Positions 32,839 through 41,572 of a stretch of 64,000 nt of DNA are shown one piece after another; position 1 is the stretch's first letter; each line of letters begins with the position of its first letter. The DNA is from Deltaproteobacteria bacterium (lineage in GTDB: Bacteria; Desulfobacterota; Binatia; UTPRO1), in NCBI GenBank assembly GCA_016200545.1, contig JACQEO010000063.1, positions 1 to 64,000 of the forward strand. The letters run 5' to 3'. Both the position numbers and the translations under genes were made by a program. The notes beneath the pieces are model-generated. The model was not told where the DNA came from. It worked only from the letters and a program-made list of their open reading frames with translations, and made no database searches.

Positions 32839-34403
32839 ACCGCACACCGCAATCGACCCGCTCCACGCCGGGCGTCCGGCGTTGGGGTCCGGGAGGCGCC
32901 CGCGCCTTCGTCGCGGCGCTCGCGCTCGTCGCGATCGCGACGGCGACGCTCTTGCGGGCCGGCGTCGCGCCGTTCGGCAGCGACGCGACGACCGCGCTCG
33001 CGATCGTGCTGATCGCCGCGGTCACGCTCGCGAATCTGACCCGTCTCGGCACCCACGCCTTCGCGCCGTCGACGCTATTCATGGCGGCGCTCGCGGTGTT
33101 CCATTTGGGAATGATCGCGTCGGTCGCCGCCGGTCTCGACGAGCCGCCGTTCTGGCTCGCCGCGCTTTCCGAGCGGAGCGTCGCGGCCGCCCTCCTCGCG
33201 ATCGTGCTCGCCTTCGCCTGTCTCGAGATCGGCCTCGTCCTCGGCTGGGGAAGTACGCGACCGCGGCCGCCTTCGCTACGACCGATCCCGACCGCGCCGC
33301 AGACGGCGAGCGCGCTCCACGGCGGCGGCCTGGCCGCGGCGGCGATCGCGGTCGCCGCCGCGGTCGCCAACCTCGCGACGATCGGCTTCGACCGGTTTTT
33401 CGAGGCGTCCTACGGCTACGAGCTCTACGCGACCACCGACTCGCGGCTGCTGCAAATGGGATTCTTCTGGCTGCTCCCCGCCGCTTCGCTGGTATGCTTC
33501 GCCGGGGCGCGACGCGGACGCGAAGCGCGCCGCGCCCTCGCGCTCGTCGCGACGACGACGGGCCTGCTGCTGTGCGCCGGCGATCGCGGCGGGGCGATCT
33601 CGCTGCTCTCCGGCGCGCTCGTCGTGTGGACGACGACGCGCGGCCCGCTCCCACGGCGAATCGCCGTCGGCGCGGCGCTCGCCGTGCTCGTCCTGGTGCC
33701 GACGATCGCGGCCATCCGTCAGCTTCCGCGGAACGCCGTCGACCTGGCGTCGATCCGCGACGCGGCGAGCGCGGCGTCGCCGCTCGCGGCGCTCACCGAG
33801 ATGGGCGCGACGTTTCGACCGCTCGTCGAGACGATGCGACTCGTGCCGGAGGCGGAACCCTACCGCCTCGGCCGCACGTATCTCGCGGCCGCGCTGCGGG
33901 TGTTGCCGAACCTCGGTCTCTCGCGTGCCGACGACGATTGGCGCGATCCCGACGAGCTGCCACCGAATACGTGGATCACCTACACGGTCGCGCCCTGGAC
34001 GTTCGCCGCCTATGGCGGCCTCGGCTATTCCGCGGTCGCCGAGCCATACCTGAACTTCGGCGTGCTCGGCATCGCCACGTACTTCCTGGCACTCGGCGTC
34101 GCGCTCGGAAGGTTCGAGGTACGGTTCGCGCAGACGCCGTCGCGACGTATGGTCGCGCTCGCAGCGGTGATCTTCATGTCGTTTCTTCTGACGGTGCGAA
34201 ACGACGTGCAGAACTTCATTCGCCCGGCGGTGTGGGCGATCGGGCTGATCGCGCTGATCGAGGTGGTCCACGGCGGGCGTTCCGTACGCCGGCGCGCGCC
34301 GTTCCCGCGCGGCGCGCTCGGCGCGCGCGCAGCGCGCCCGGCGGCGCGCTCCGATGCGGCGACGGCGGCGCACGCAGGCACGCTCGCCCGAGGTGTCGCG
34401 TGA
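32826..34403 (+). CDS. O-antigen polymerase-like membrane protein (Wzy-like)
   Basis: 525 aa, about 12 hydrophobic helices (AFVAALALVAIATATLL, ALAIVLIAAVTLANLT, GLAAAAIAVAAAVANLATIG, IAVGAALAVLVLVPTIAAI) with a large periplasmic loop near residues 300-395 (MGATFRPLVETMRLVPEAE and FAAYGGLGYSAVAEPYLNFG). Low sequence conservation but typical topology and position for repeat-unit polymerases (Wzy/oligosaccharide repeat unit polymerase). It acts on the periplasmic side to extend chains. Starts inside the end of the flippase fusion; the GTGA overlap at its end couples it to the glycosyltransferase. Confidence 0.78.
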   Translation: MLWVNRTPQSTRSTPGVRRWGPGGARAFVAALALVAIATATLLRAGVAPFGSDATTALAIVLIAAVTLANLTRLGTHAFAPSTLFMAALAVFHLGMIASVAAGLDEPPFWLAALSERSVAAALLAIVLAFACLEIGLVLGWGSTRPRPPSLRPIPTAPQTASALHGGGLAAAAIAVAAAVANLATIGFDRFFEASYGYELYATTDSRLLQMGFFWLLPAASLVCFAGARRGREARRALALVATTTGLLLCAGDRGGAISLLSGALVVWTTTRGPLPRRIAVGAALAVLVLVPTIAAIRQLPRNAVDLASIRDAASAASPLAALTEMGATFRPLVETMRLVPEAEPYRLGRTYLAAALRVLPNLGLSRADDDWRDPDELPPNTWITYTVAPWTFAAYGGLGYSAVAEPYLNFGVLGIATYFLALGVALGRFEVRFAQTPSRRMVALAAVIFMSFLLTVRNDVQNFIRPAVWAIGLIALIEVVHGGRSVRRRAPFPRGALGARAARPAARSDAATAAHAGTLARGVA

Positions 34404-35631
34404 GAGTGTTGCATCTCGTGAAAACCGGCGAGGGCGCCGCCTGGGCGCTCCGTCAGACGACGGCGCTCTGCGCGCTCGGGATCGACGTGGTGGTCGCCCT
34501 GCCGTCGGCGACGGCGGGGCTCGCGCCCGTCTACGCCGAGCGCGGTATCACGGTGGTCGCCGCCGATCTCGACGTGCCACCGCGTCGCCCGTGGCGTCTC
34601 GCCGCTGCGCTCGGCCGCTGCCGGCGGCTCGTCGCCGACACGCGTCCCGACCTCATCCACAGTCATTTCGTCTCGACGACGCTCGTCGCGCGCCTCGCGC
34701 TCGGACGGACGCATCCGATCCCGCGCCTCTTCCAAGTCCCCGGACCGCTCCACCTCGAGCACGGCGCCTTTCGTGCGCTCGACCTCGCGACCGCGGGCCC
34801 GCGCGACCTCTGGGTCGGGTCCTGCCGCTGGACGATCGAGGAGTACCGGCGGCGCGGGGTCGGGCCGGAGCGGCTCGCGCTCTCGTACTACGGAACGAAC
34901 CTCGGCGCCTTCGAGGCCACGGCGCCGGGCGCCTTGCGGCGCGAGCTCGGCGTCACACCCGGCACGCCGCTCGTCGGCATGGTCGCGTACATGTACCCGC
35001 CGAAGCGCTTCCTCGCTCAGCGCCGCGGGCTCAAAGGGCACGAAGACCTGATCGACGCGTTTCCCGCGATCGCGCGCGCGCTCCCGGGCGCGCGTCTCGT
35101 CCTCGTCGGCGGCGAGTGGGGCGGCGGCACGCGCTACGCCGCGCGGATCGCGGCGCGCACCCGCACCGTCGGGGCGACGCGATCACCGTCCTCGGCACGC
35201 GCGGCGACGTCGCGGCGATCTACGCCGATCTCGACGTCGCCGTGCACCCGTCGCTCTCGGAGAACTGCGGCGGCGCCGTCGAGTCGCTCGCCGCCGGGTG
35301 CCCCACGGTCGCGACGGCGGTCGGCGGTCTCCCTGATCTCGTGCGCGACGGCGAGACCGGCTGGCTGGTGCCGGCACGCGATCCCGCCGGCCTCGCGGGC
35401 GCGGTGATCGCCGCGCTCGGCGATCGCGCCGAGGCGCGCCGGCGCGCGCTCGCGGGTCGTGCGCACGTGCGCAGCCTGTTCGCGATCGAGCGTACGGCGG
35501 CAGAGATCGCGGCGCTCTACGCGCGCGTGCTCGCCGACGTCGCATCGAGCGGCGAGGGCGTGCACGCGGGCAGCGAAATGGCGGCGTCCGCACCGGCCGC
35601 GAAGGAAGGAGCATACGCGTGTACGGGGTGA
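34400..35631 (+). pseudogene. GT4 glycosyltransferase with a frameshift
   Basis: The reading begins at the GTG of MRVLHLVKTGEGAAWALRQT and runs through PDLIHSHFVSTTLVARLALG and VGMVAYMYPPKRFL to ARIAARTRTVG at about 35170. It then continues one frame over as GDAITVLGTRGDVAAIYADL, DVAVHPSLSENCGGAVESLA and GLPDLVRDGETGWLVPARDP to the stop at 35631. The break lies in a GGGG run at 35171-35174; one extra G would restore a single protein of about 410 aa. It is either a real one-base deletion or a homopolymer sequencing error. All other genes of the cluster are intact, and both halves keep good GT4 motifs, so an error or very recent mutation is likely. Confidence 0.85.
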
Positions 35632-36278
35632 CCAAACGCTGCCTCGACGTCGTCGGTGCCCTCGTGCTGCTGGTGGCGACGGCGCCGCTGCTCGCCGTCG
35701 CGGCGCTCCTCATCCGCGTCACGATGGGGCGTCCGGTCCTCTATCGACAGCGGCGAGCCGGCAAGGACGGCCGCATCTTCGTGCTGCAAAAGCTGCGGAC
35801 GATGCGGGCGGGCGACGGCGGTGGTGGCGCGCGCGACGGCGACGCCGCGACGCGGCCGCCGATCGCAGCCGACGACGCGCGTCTCACGGTGCTCGGGCGC
35901 CGCTTGCGCGCACTCAGCATCGACGAGCTGCCGCAGCTCTGGCACGTGCTCTGCGGCGAGATGTCCCTCGTCGGCCCGCGCCCGCTCCTTCCCGAGTATC
36001 TCGCGCGCTACTCGCCGACACAGGCGAGCCGCCACGCGGTGCGCCCCGGTCTTACCGGTCTCGCGCAAGTGCGCGGCCGAAACGCGCTCTCGTGGAGCGA
36101 GAAGCTCGCACTCGACGTCGCCTACGTCGAGCGTCGGAGCCTAGGCCTCGACCTCTGGATCCTCTGGCGGACGCTGCTGATCGTTCTCCGCCGCGACGGC
36201 ATCGCGGCACCCGGCACGGCGACCATGCCCGAGTTCCTCGGTGACGACGCGAAGGGAGACGCATGCGCCACCTCGTAA
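35619..36278 (+). CDS. pglC: Undecaprenyl-phosphate glycosyl-1-phosphate transferase (PglC-like)
   Basis: 219 aa monotopic phosphoglycosyl transferase of the small type. The N-terminal re-entrant helix (CLDVVGALVLLVATAPLLAV) is followed by RPVLYRQRRAGKDGRIFVLQ, KLRTMR, the catalytic Asp-Glu pair in LSIDELPQLWHVLCGEMSLV, GPRPLLPEY and RPGLTGLAQVRGRN. It would transfer a sugar-1-phosphate from UDP-sugar to the lipid carrier and so start the repeat unit. Next to PglD-, PglE- and PglF-type genes, the sugar is likely N,N'-diacetylbacillosamine or a close relative. GTG start inside the end of the preceding gene. Confidence 0.88.
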   Translation: MYGVTKRCLDVVGALVLLVATAPLLAVAALLIRVTMGRPVLYRQRRAGKDGRIFVLQKLRTMRAGDGGGGARDGDAATRPPIAADDARLTVLGRRLRALSIDELPQLWHVLCGEMSLVGPRPLLPEYLARYSPTQASRHAVRPGLTGLAQVRGRNALSWSEKLALDVAYVERRSLGLDLWILWRTLLIVLRRDGIAAPGTATMPEFLGDDAKGDACATS

Positions 36279-36919
36279 TCGGCGCCGCCGGGCACGCCCA
36301 GGAAGTCGCGTGGGCGCTCGACGCGCGCGCGCACGCCGACGGCCGACCGATCGAGCTCCTGTTCTTCGACGACCGCGTCCCGCCGGGCCCGCTGGCGTCG
36401 GGGCTCGGCGCCGTCGTCGGCGCCGTCGACACCGCCGCGGCGTACGTCCTTCCGGGCGCGACCGAGCTCGTTCTCGGCATCGCCCTGCCGCACCTCAAAG
36501 CAGCGCTGACGGCGCGGCTCGCGGCGCTGGCGCTGCCGTGGACGACGGTCGTCCATCCGGCGGCGATCGTCGGCCCGAACGTGTGCCTCGGCGCCGGTAC
36601 CTACGTCGGCGCCGGCGCCGTGATCACGGTGAACGCGCGCCTCGGGCGCTTCGTGACGATCAACGTCCACGGCGGCGTCGCGCACGACACCACGCTCGAC
36701 GACCTCGTGACCCTGCACCCGTACGCCCACCTCTCCGGCAACGTGCACGTCGGTGAGGGCGCGGAGATCGGCGCCGGCGCGACGGCGATACCCGGCGTCG
36801 ACATCGGCGCCTGGACGGTGCTCGGCGCCGGCTGCGTCGCGGTGCGCGCGCTCGCACGCGACCGGACCTACGTCGGCGTGCCGGCGCGCGACCTGAAGTC
36901 GATGAGGAGGACCGGATGA
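36263..36919 (+). CDS. pglD: Sugar O/N-acyltransferase, PglD-like
   Basis: 218 aa. An N-terminal Rossmann-like UDP-sugar-binding domain (RHLVIGAAGHAQEVAWALDA) is followed by a left-handed parallel beta-helix of hexapeptide repeats (TVVHPAAIVGPNVCLGAGTY, VGAGAVITVNARLG, NVHVGEGAEIGAGATAIPG, VDIGAWTVLGAGCVAV). This is the layout of PglD/NeuD acetyltransferases, which N-acetylate the 4-amino sugar made by PglE using acetyl-CoA. The usual catalytic His may be that in FVTINVHGGVAHD. Overlaps the previous gene by 16 bp and the next by 4. Confidence 0.85.
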   Translation: MRHLVIGAAGHAQEVAWALDARAHADGRPIELLFFDDRVPPGPLASGLGAVVGAVDTAAAYVLPGATELVLGIALPHLKAALTARLAALALPWTTVVHPAAIVGPNVCLGAGTYVGAGAVITVNARLGRFVTINVHGGVAHDTTLDDLVTLHPYAHLSGNVHVGEGAEIGAGATAIPGVDIGAWTVLGAGCVAVRALARDRTYVGVPARDLKSMRRTG

Positions 36920-38088
36920 CGACGATTCCCATGAGCCAGCCCGACATCACCGATGTCGAGGTCCAGGCGGTAATCGACGTGCTGCGGACCTCCGTGCTCG
37001 CGCTCGGCCCGCGCGCCGAGCTCTTCGAGCGCAAGCTCGCCGCGCGCCTCGACGCGCCGCACGCGGTCGCCGTGAGCAGCGGCACCGCGGGGCTCCACCT
37101 CTGCATGATCGCAGCGGGCGTCGGCGAGAACGATCTCGTCGTCACCACGCCGTTCAGCTTCGTCGCCTCGGCGAACTGCATCCTCTACGAGCGCGCGCGA
37201 CCGGTCTTCGTCGACGTCGATCCCACGACGCTGACGATCGACCCCGAGGCCCTGGCGCGGACGTTGCGCGGCCTTCGCCGCGCCGGCGGCGCCGCCGCCG
37301 GCCGCGTGCGCGCGATCCTGCCGGTGCACGTCTTCGGCCAAGCCGCGGACATGGACCCGATCCTCGCCCTCGGCCGCGCCCACGGCATCCCCGTCATCGA
37401 GGACGCGTGCGAGGCGATCGGCGCCGGCTATCGCGGCCGTCCGGTCGGCAGCCTCGGCGAGGCCGGCGTCTTCGCGTTCTATCCGAACAAGCAGATCACG
37501 ACCGGCGAGGGCGGCATGATCGTCACCCACGACGGCGCCTGGGATACGCTCTGCCGCAGCCTCCGCAACCAGGGCCGCGACGTCTTCGACGGCTGGCTCG
37601 CGCACACGCGCCTCGGCTACAATTATCGCCTCGACGAGCTGAGCGCCGCGCTCGGCGTGGCACAGATCGACCGGCTCGACGAGATCCTGGCGCGCCGCGC
37701 GCAGGTCGCCGCCTGGTACATGGCGCGACTCACCGACGTCGAGGAGCTCACGCTGCCGGTGGTGGCATCGTGGACGACACGCATGAGCTGGTTCGTCTAC
37801 GTCGTGCGGCTGGCGGCGGTCGACCGCGACGCGGTGATCGCCGCGCTCGCGGAGCGCGGCGTGCCGGCGCGCGCGTACTTCCCGCCTGTCCACCTGCAGC
37901 CGTTCTACCGCCAGCGCTTCGGCTACAAGCCCGGCGACTTCCCGATCGCGGAGCGTGCCGGCGCCTGCGCGCTGGCGTTGCCGTTCTTCGGCACTATGAC
38001 CGAGGCGCAAGTGGATACGGTGTGCGGCGCGCTGCGCGAGGTGCTGCGCGACGCGGCCACGCGGCGGGCGATGCGAGCGTCCGCATGA
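36916..38088 (+). CDS. pglE: DegT/DnrJ/EryC1/StrS aminotransferase, PglE-like
   Basis: 390 aa PLP enzyme. The fold-type-I sugar aminotransferase signature is complete: AVAVSSGTAGLHLCMIAAGV, VVTTPFSFVASANCILYERA, VIEDACEAIGAGYRG, and the PLP lysine in FAFYPNKQITTGEGGMI. The C-terminal GYNYRLDELSAALGVAQIDR and PFYRQRFGY also match. It would aminate the 4-keto group of UDP-2-acetamido-2,6-dideoxy-hexos-4-ulose using glutamate. Directly between the PglD- and PglF-type genes with four-base overlaps, so the three pathway steps are co-translated. Confidence 0.9.
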   Translation: MTTIPMSQPDITDVEVQAVIDVLRTSVLALGPRAELFERKLAARLDAPHAVAVSSGTAGLHLCMIAAGVGENDLVVTTPFSFVASANCILYERARPVFVDVDPTTLTIDPEALARTLRGLRRAGGAAAGRVRAILPVHVFGQAADMDPILALGRAHGIPVIEDACEAIGAGYRGRPVGSLGEAGVFAFYPNKQITTGEGGMIVTHDGAWDTLCRSLRNQGRDVFDGWLAHTRLGYNYRLDELSAALGVAQIDRLDEILARRAQVAAWYMARLTDVEELTLPVVASWTTRMSWFVYVVRLAAVDRDAVIAALAERGVPARAYFPPVHLQPFYRQRFGYKPGDFPIAERAGACALALPFFGTMTEAQVDTVCGALREVLRDAATRRAMRASA

Positions 38089-40085
38089 ACGCCGCGCTCG
38101 CCCGGCTTCTCCTCCGCCATCGCGCGGCCGCGGCGGTGGCGGTGCACATCGCCATCGTCGCGCTCGCCTACGTGCTGGCGTTCGCGCTGCGCTTCGATTT
38201 CACGATGCCGACACGCATCGCGTGGACGCTGGTCGTGACCTTGCCGCTCGTGCTTGCCTGCAAGCTTCTCGCGTTCTGGACCTGCGGCGTGTTTCGCGGC
38301 TCGTGGCGCTACCTAAACATGCACGACGTCGAAGACATCGTGCGCGCCAGCGTGCTCGGCTCCGCGCTCTTCTTGACGGCGATGGTGTTCTTCCACGGCA
38401 TCCCCGGCTTTCCGCGCGCCGTCTTCCTCCTCGACCTGCTCCTCTGCACCGGAACGACGGCGGGCGCGCGACTCTCGGTGCGCTGGCTTCGCGACCGCCG
38501 CGAGCGGCCCCTGGTGCGCCGCATCGAGCACTTGGTGCTGATCGCCGGCGCCGGCTCGGCGGGCATCCGCCTCCTCGAGGAGATCGAGAGTCGCGACCGC
38601 TTGAAGTGCGCCGTCGTCGGTTTCGTCGACGACGATCCGGTGAAGCTCGGGTTGCGCGTCGGCGGCACGCCCGTCCTCGGTCGCATCGACGACCTGCCGG
38701 CGCTCGTCGCCGCCCACGACGTCGGCGAGGTGCTGGTGGCGATGCCGTCGGCGCCGGGCGCGGTGCTTCGACGCGTCGTTCAGCATTGCCGCGACGCCGG
38801 CGTGCGCTCGCGCGTCCTGCCGACGCTCAGCGAGCTCGTCGAGGGACGCGTAATGTACACGCAGATGCGCGAGGTGCGCGTCGATGATCTACTGTCGCGC
38901 GAGCCGGTGCGTCTCGACCTGCCGCGCGTGCGATCGTTCGCGAGCGCAAAGCGCGTGCTGGTGACCGGCGCCGCGGGATCGATCGGCTCCGAGCTCTGCC
39001 GCCAGATCGCTGGCTACGCCCCGGAGCGGCTCGTCCTCTACGACCGTCACGAGAACGGCATGTACGGACTCGAGATGGAGCTCCGCGCACGCTTCCCCGA
39101 AGTGCGGTTCGAGGCCGTCCTCGGCGACGTGCTGCTTCCCGTTCAGCTGGACAGCGTCTTCGCCGCCCACCATCCCGAGCTGGTATTCCACGCCGCAGCC
39201 TACAAGCACGTGCCGCTCGCCGAGGCGAACGTCCTCGAAGCGGTGCGCAACAACGTCCTCGGGACACGCAACGTCGCCGAGGCGGCGATCCGCCACGGTG
39301 TGCGCGAGTTCGTCCTGGTGTCGACGGACAAGGCGGTGCGGCCGACGAGCGTCATGGGCGTCACCAAGCGCGTCGCCGAGATGGTGCTGCAGGGGTTGCA
39401 GAACGGCGGCTGTCGCTTCGTCGCCGTGCGCTTCGGAAACGTTCTCGGCTCGAGCGGCAGCGTCGTGCCGCTCTTCCGCGACCAGATCGCGCGCGGCGGC
39501 CCGGTCACCGTGACCGATCCCGAGGTCACGCGCTACTTCATGACGATCCCGGAGGCCGTGCAGCTGATCCTCCAAGCCGCGACCCTCGGGGAGGGCGGCG
39601 AGATCTTCATCCTCGAGATGGGCGAGCCGGTGCGTATCGTCGACCTCGCGCGCAACATGATCCGCCTCTCCGGCTTCGAACCCGACGAGGACATCGAGAT
39701 CGTGTTCACCGGCCTCCGGCCGGGCGAGAAGATGACCGAGGAGCTGGTCGCCGAGGAGGAAGCGATCGCGACCACCTACCACGACCGCATCAACGTGCTG
39801 CACAGGAGCGGCACACCGCCGCGTCCCGAGACGTGGCTCCCCGACGTCGAACGCTGCCTGGCGGCGGCGGACGTTCCTGCCGCGCTTCGGCTCTTGCAGC
39901 ACCTCGTGCCCGGCTATCGTCCGAGCGCACACCATCGCCTCGATGCCGGTGACACGCCGCCGCCGCCGCACGCGCTTCCGACGCGGACCGCCCTGCCGGC
40001 GCACGTGAATGGGACGACGCCGGTCGATCGTCGCGGCACCACCGCCGTACCCGCGAGCGGCCGCACTGCGCTCGCGACCGCATGA
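38085..40085 (+). CDS. pglF: Membrane UDP-GlcNAc 4,6-dehydratase (PglF/CapD/WbpM-like)
   Basis: 666 aa. Four N-terminal helices (VAVHIAIVALAYVLAFALRF and others), then a CoA-binding-like Rossmann domain (HLVLIAGAGSAGIRLLEEIE), then the SDR catalytic domain: VLVTGAAGSIGSELCRQIAG, FHAAAYKHVPLAEANVLEAV, and the catalytic STDKAVRPTSVMGVTKRVAE with the Met-for-Tyr change typical of the family. The C-terminal tail (about 590-666) is Pro/Thr-rich and variable. It dehydrates UDP-GlcNAc to the 4-keto-6-deoxy intermediate. Start at MNAALARL overlapping the PglE stop; last gene of the polysaccharide cluster. Confidence 0.9.
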   Translation: MNAALARLLLRHRAAAAVAVHIAIVALAYVLAFALRFDFTMPTRIAWTLVVTLPLVLACKLLAFWTCGVFRGSWRYLNMHDVEDIVRASVLGSALFLTAMVFFHGIPGFPRAVFLLDLLLCTGTTAGARLSVRWLRDRRERPLVRRIEHLVLIAGAGSAGIRLLEEIESRDRLKCAVVGFVDDDPVKLGLRVGGTPVLGRIDDLPALVAAHDVGEVLVAMPSAPGAVLRRVVQHCRDAGVRSRVLPTLSELVEGRVMYTQMREVRVDDLLSREPVRLDLPRVRSFASAKRVLVTGAAGSIGSELCRQIAGYAPERLVLYDRHENGMYGLEMELRARFPEVRFEAVLGDVLLPVQLDSVFAAHHPELVFHAAAYKHVPLAEANVLEAVRNNVLGTRNVAEAAIRHGVREFVLVSTDKAVRPTSVMGVTKRVAEMVLQGLQNGGCRFVAVRFGNVLGSSGSVVPLFRDQIARGGPVTVTDPEVTRYFMTIPEAVQLILQAATLGEGGEIFILEMGEPVRIVDLARNMIRLSGFEPDEDIEIVFTGLRPGEKMTEELVAEEEAIATTYHDRINVLHRSGTPPRPETWLPDVERCLAAADVPAALRLLQHLVPGYRPSAHHRLDAGDTPPPPHALPTRTALPAHVNGTTPVDRRGTTAVPASGRTALATA

Positions 40086-40132
40086 GCCCAGAGCTCAGAG
40101 CCGCGAGGTAGAACCCCTTCCTACGCCGCCTG

Positions 40133-40531
40133 TCAGGGCAGGAAGAACGATCCCGGAAGCGGCGACACCGACCCGATATCGTGCCACTGGGTGCCGGGAT
40201 CGCATGGCAAGGCGGCACAACCACTGGCGACCGAGCAAACGAACGTCGCCGTTTGGCCTTGGAGCTCACTGACGTCGGAGAAGACGCCGTCGTCACTCCA
40301 GGTAACGTCGCACGCGAAGAACGTCGCCGCCCCGCCGCTGGTATCGAAGACGTTGCCCGTCAGGGTGTCGACATCGACGTTGAGAGCGAGCACCCACTGC
40401 TGGGTTCCTACCGTTTTGTTGATCAAGATGACGGACTCGTCCGGAGTCACCTGGACTGCCGACTTCGCGTGCGCCGATCCCGCGGTGGCGAGCAGGACGG
40501 CGAGCGTGACGACGAGCGATCGAATGCGCAT
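40133..40531 (-). CDS. Small secreted protein of unknown function
   Basis: 132 aa. Signal peptide (MRIRSLVVTLAVLLATAGSA, cut after AHA). The mature part is beta-rich with Cys at FFACDVTW, TFVCSV and GCAALPCDPG, and hydrophobic strands such as QQWVLALNVDVD. The start is set at MRIRS with AAAGGAG ten bases upstream. It is transcribed towards the end of the polysaccharide cluster (48-bp gap) and divergent from the hydrolase at 40.8 kb. Proteins of this size with repeated sequence around DVTWSDDGVFS may be cell-surface or protein-export related, but no family is recognised. Confidence 0.65.
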   Translation of the reverse strand: MRIRSLVVTLAVLLATAGSAHAKSAVQVTPDESVILINKTVGTQQWVLALNVDVDTLTGNVFDTSGGAATFFACDVTWSDDGVFSDVSELQGQTATFVCSVASGCAALPCDPGTQWHDIGSVSPLPGSFFLP

Positions 40532-40768
40532 GGCTGAGGCTCCTTTCGGGAAATGACGGTCAGTGGCGCGAGCCGACGCACCGCCGTTGCGGTGCGCGCT
40601 CGGACGTCCCCAGCAGAGCACGACCTGCATCGAGTGGGAAGCCGGGCACACGGCCGCGGTCGGGCTCCCTCGCGAGTGCCGCGCGTGCCCCGGGAGTACG
40701 CCATAGCGCCCTCCGCGCGTGCGCTTCGCCCTTGCAATTCCGCCGGCACTGGCTCACCCTCGCGGACG

Positions 40769-41566
40769 GTGGCTCCTCACCAACCGATCGCGCCGCCTTC
40801 AGCCCTCCTGCTGCCGCTCGAGGGCCGCGCGTGGCTCGAGCTCGCAGCGCTCGTGCCGGCGTGGCCGTTCCTCAATCGCGCGCCGCGTGGTGACGGCCAC
40901 CCGGTGCTGGTGCTGCCCGGCTGGATGGCGACGGACCATTCGACCCGGCCGCTGCGTTGGTTCCTACGCGCCCGCGGATACCACAGCCACGGCTGGCGGC
41001 TCGGACGCAATCTCGGTCCCTCGCGTGCGACGATCGACGGCCTGGTCGCGCGTTTTCGCGAGCTGCGCGAGCGTCACGCACGTCCGCTGAGCGTGATCGG
41101 CTGGAGCCTCGGCGGCATCTACGCGCGCGAGCTGGCGCGCCGCTTCGCGCCCGAGGTGCGCCGAGTCATCACGCTCGCGACCCCCTTCCGCGACGTCGAC
41201 GCGACCGCCGTCGCGCGCCTCTTCGGCCGCCGTCCGGAGGCGCGCCACGAGGAACTGCACCGCCGCTTGCGGACGCCGCCGCCCGTCCCGTGCACGTCCT
41301 TCTACAGCCGCAGCGACGGCATCGTCGCATGGCGGAGCTGCCTCGACGACGCCGATTCGCACGGTGAGAACATCGAGGTTCACAGCAGCCACTGCGGCAT
41401 GGGCCACCACCCGTCGGTGCTCCTCGCAATCGCCGAACGCCTCGCCCGCCCCGCAGCGATCGCAGCGAGCGAGGACACCAATGGGGAGGACACGAATGGG
41501 AGGGAGGCGCGCGAGTTCACCTCGCGCGCCGACGCCCATCGCGAGGCGAAGCCGAGCGGGGGCTAG
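40769..41566 (+). CDS. Alpha/beta hydrolase/triacylglycerol lipase-like
   Basis: 265 aa from the GTG start chosen here (the start is uncertain; no strong ribosome binding site). GHPVLVLPGWMATDHSTRPL, the nucleophile elbow VIGWSLGGIYARELAR and a late His in HSSHCGMGHHPS match small lipase/acyltransferase-type hydrolases. An Asp (YSRSDGIVAW) completes the triad. The last about 21 residues (REAREFTSRADAHREAKPSG) are translated from a REP-like palindromic repeat that runs into the gene, so the C-terminus has probably been extended by that insertion. It lies six bases upstream of the wax ester synthase gene, so a lipid ester role and co-transcription are likely. Confidence 0.75.
   Translation: MAPHQPIAPPSALLLPLEGRAWLELAALVPAWPFLNRAPRGDGHPVLVLPGWMATDHSTRPLRWFLRARGYHSHGWRLGRNLGPSRATIDGLVARFRELRERHARPLSVIGWSLGGIYARELARRFAPEVRRVITLATPFRDVDATAVARLFGRRPEARHEELHRRLRTPPPVPCTSFYSRSDGIVAWRSCLDDADSHGENIEVHSSHCGMGHHPSVLLAIAERLARPAAIAASEDTNGEDTNGREAREFTSRADAHREAKPSGG
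41503..41564 (+). repeat. REP-like structured repeat, copy A
   Basis: GGAG foot (41503), then a perfect 10-bp stem GGCGCGCGAG/CTCGCGCGCC around loop TTCAC, the linker GACGCCCAT, and a second hairpin with CGC/GCG, tandem G-A/G-A and GGC/GCC pairs around GAA. Overlaps the 3' end of the hydrolase coding region and ends just before the wax ester synthase start. Same orientation as copies B (51043) and C (54703). Confidence 0.8.
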
Positions 41567-41572
41567 GTCAAG

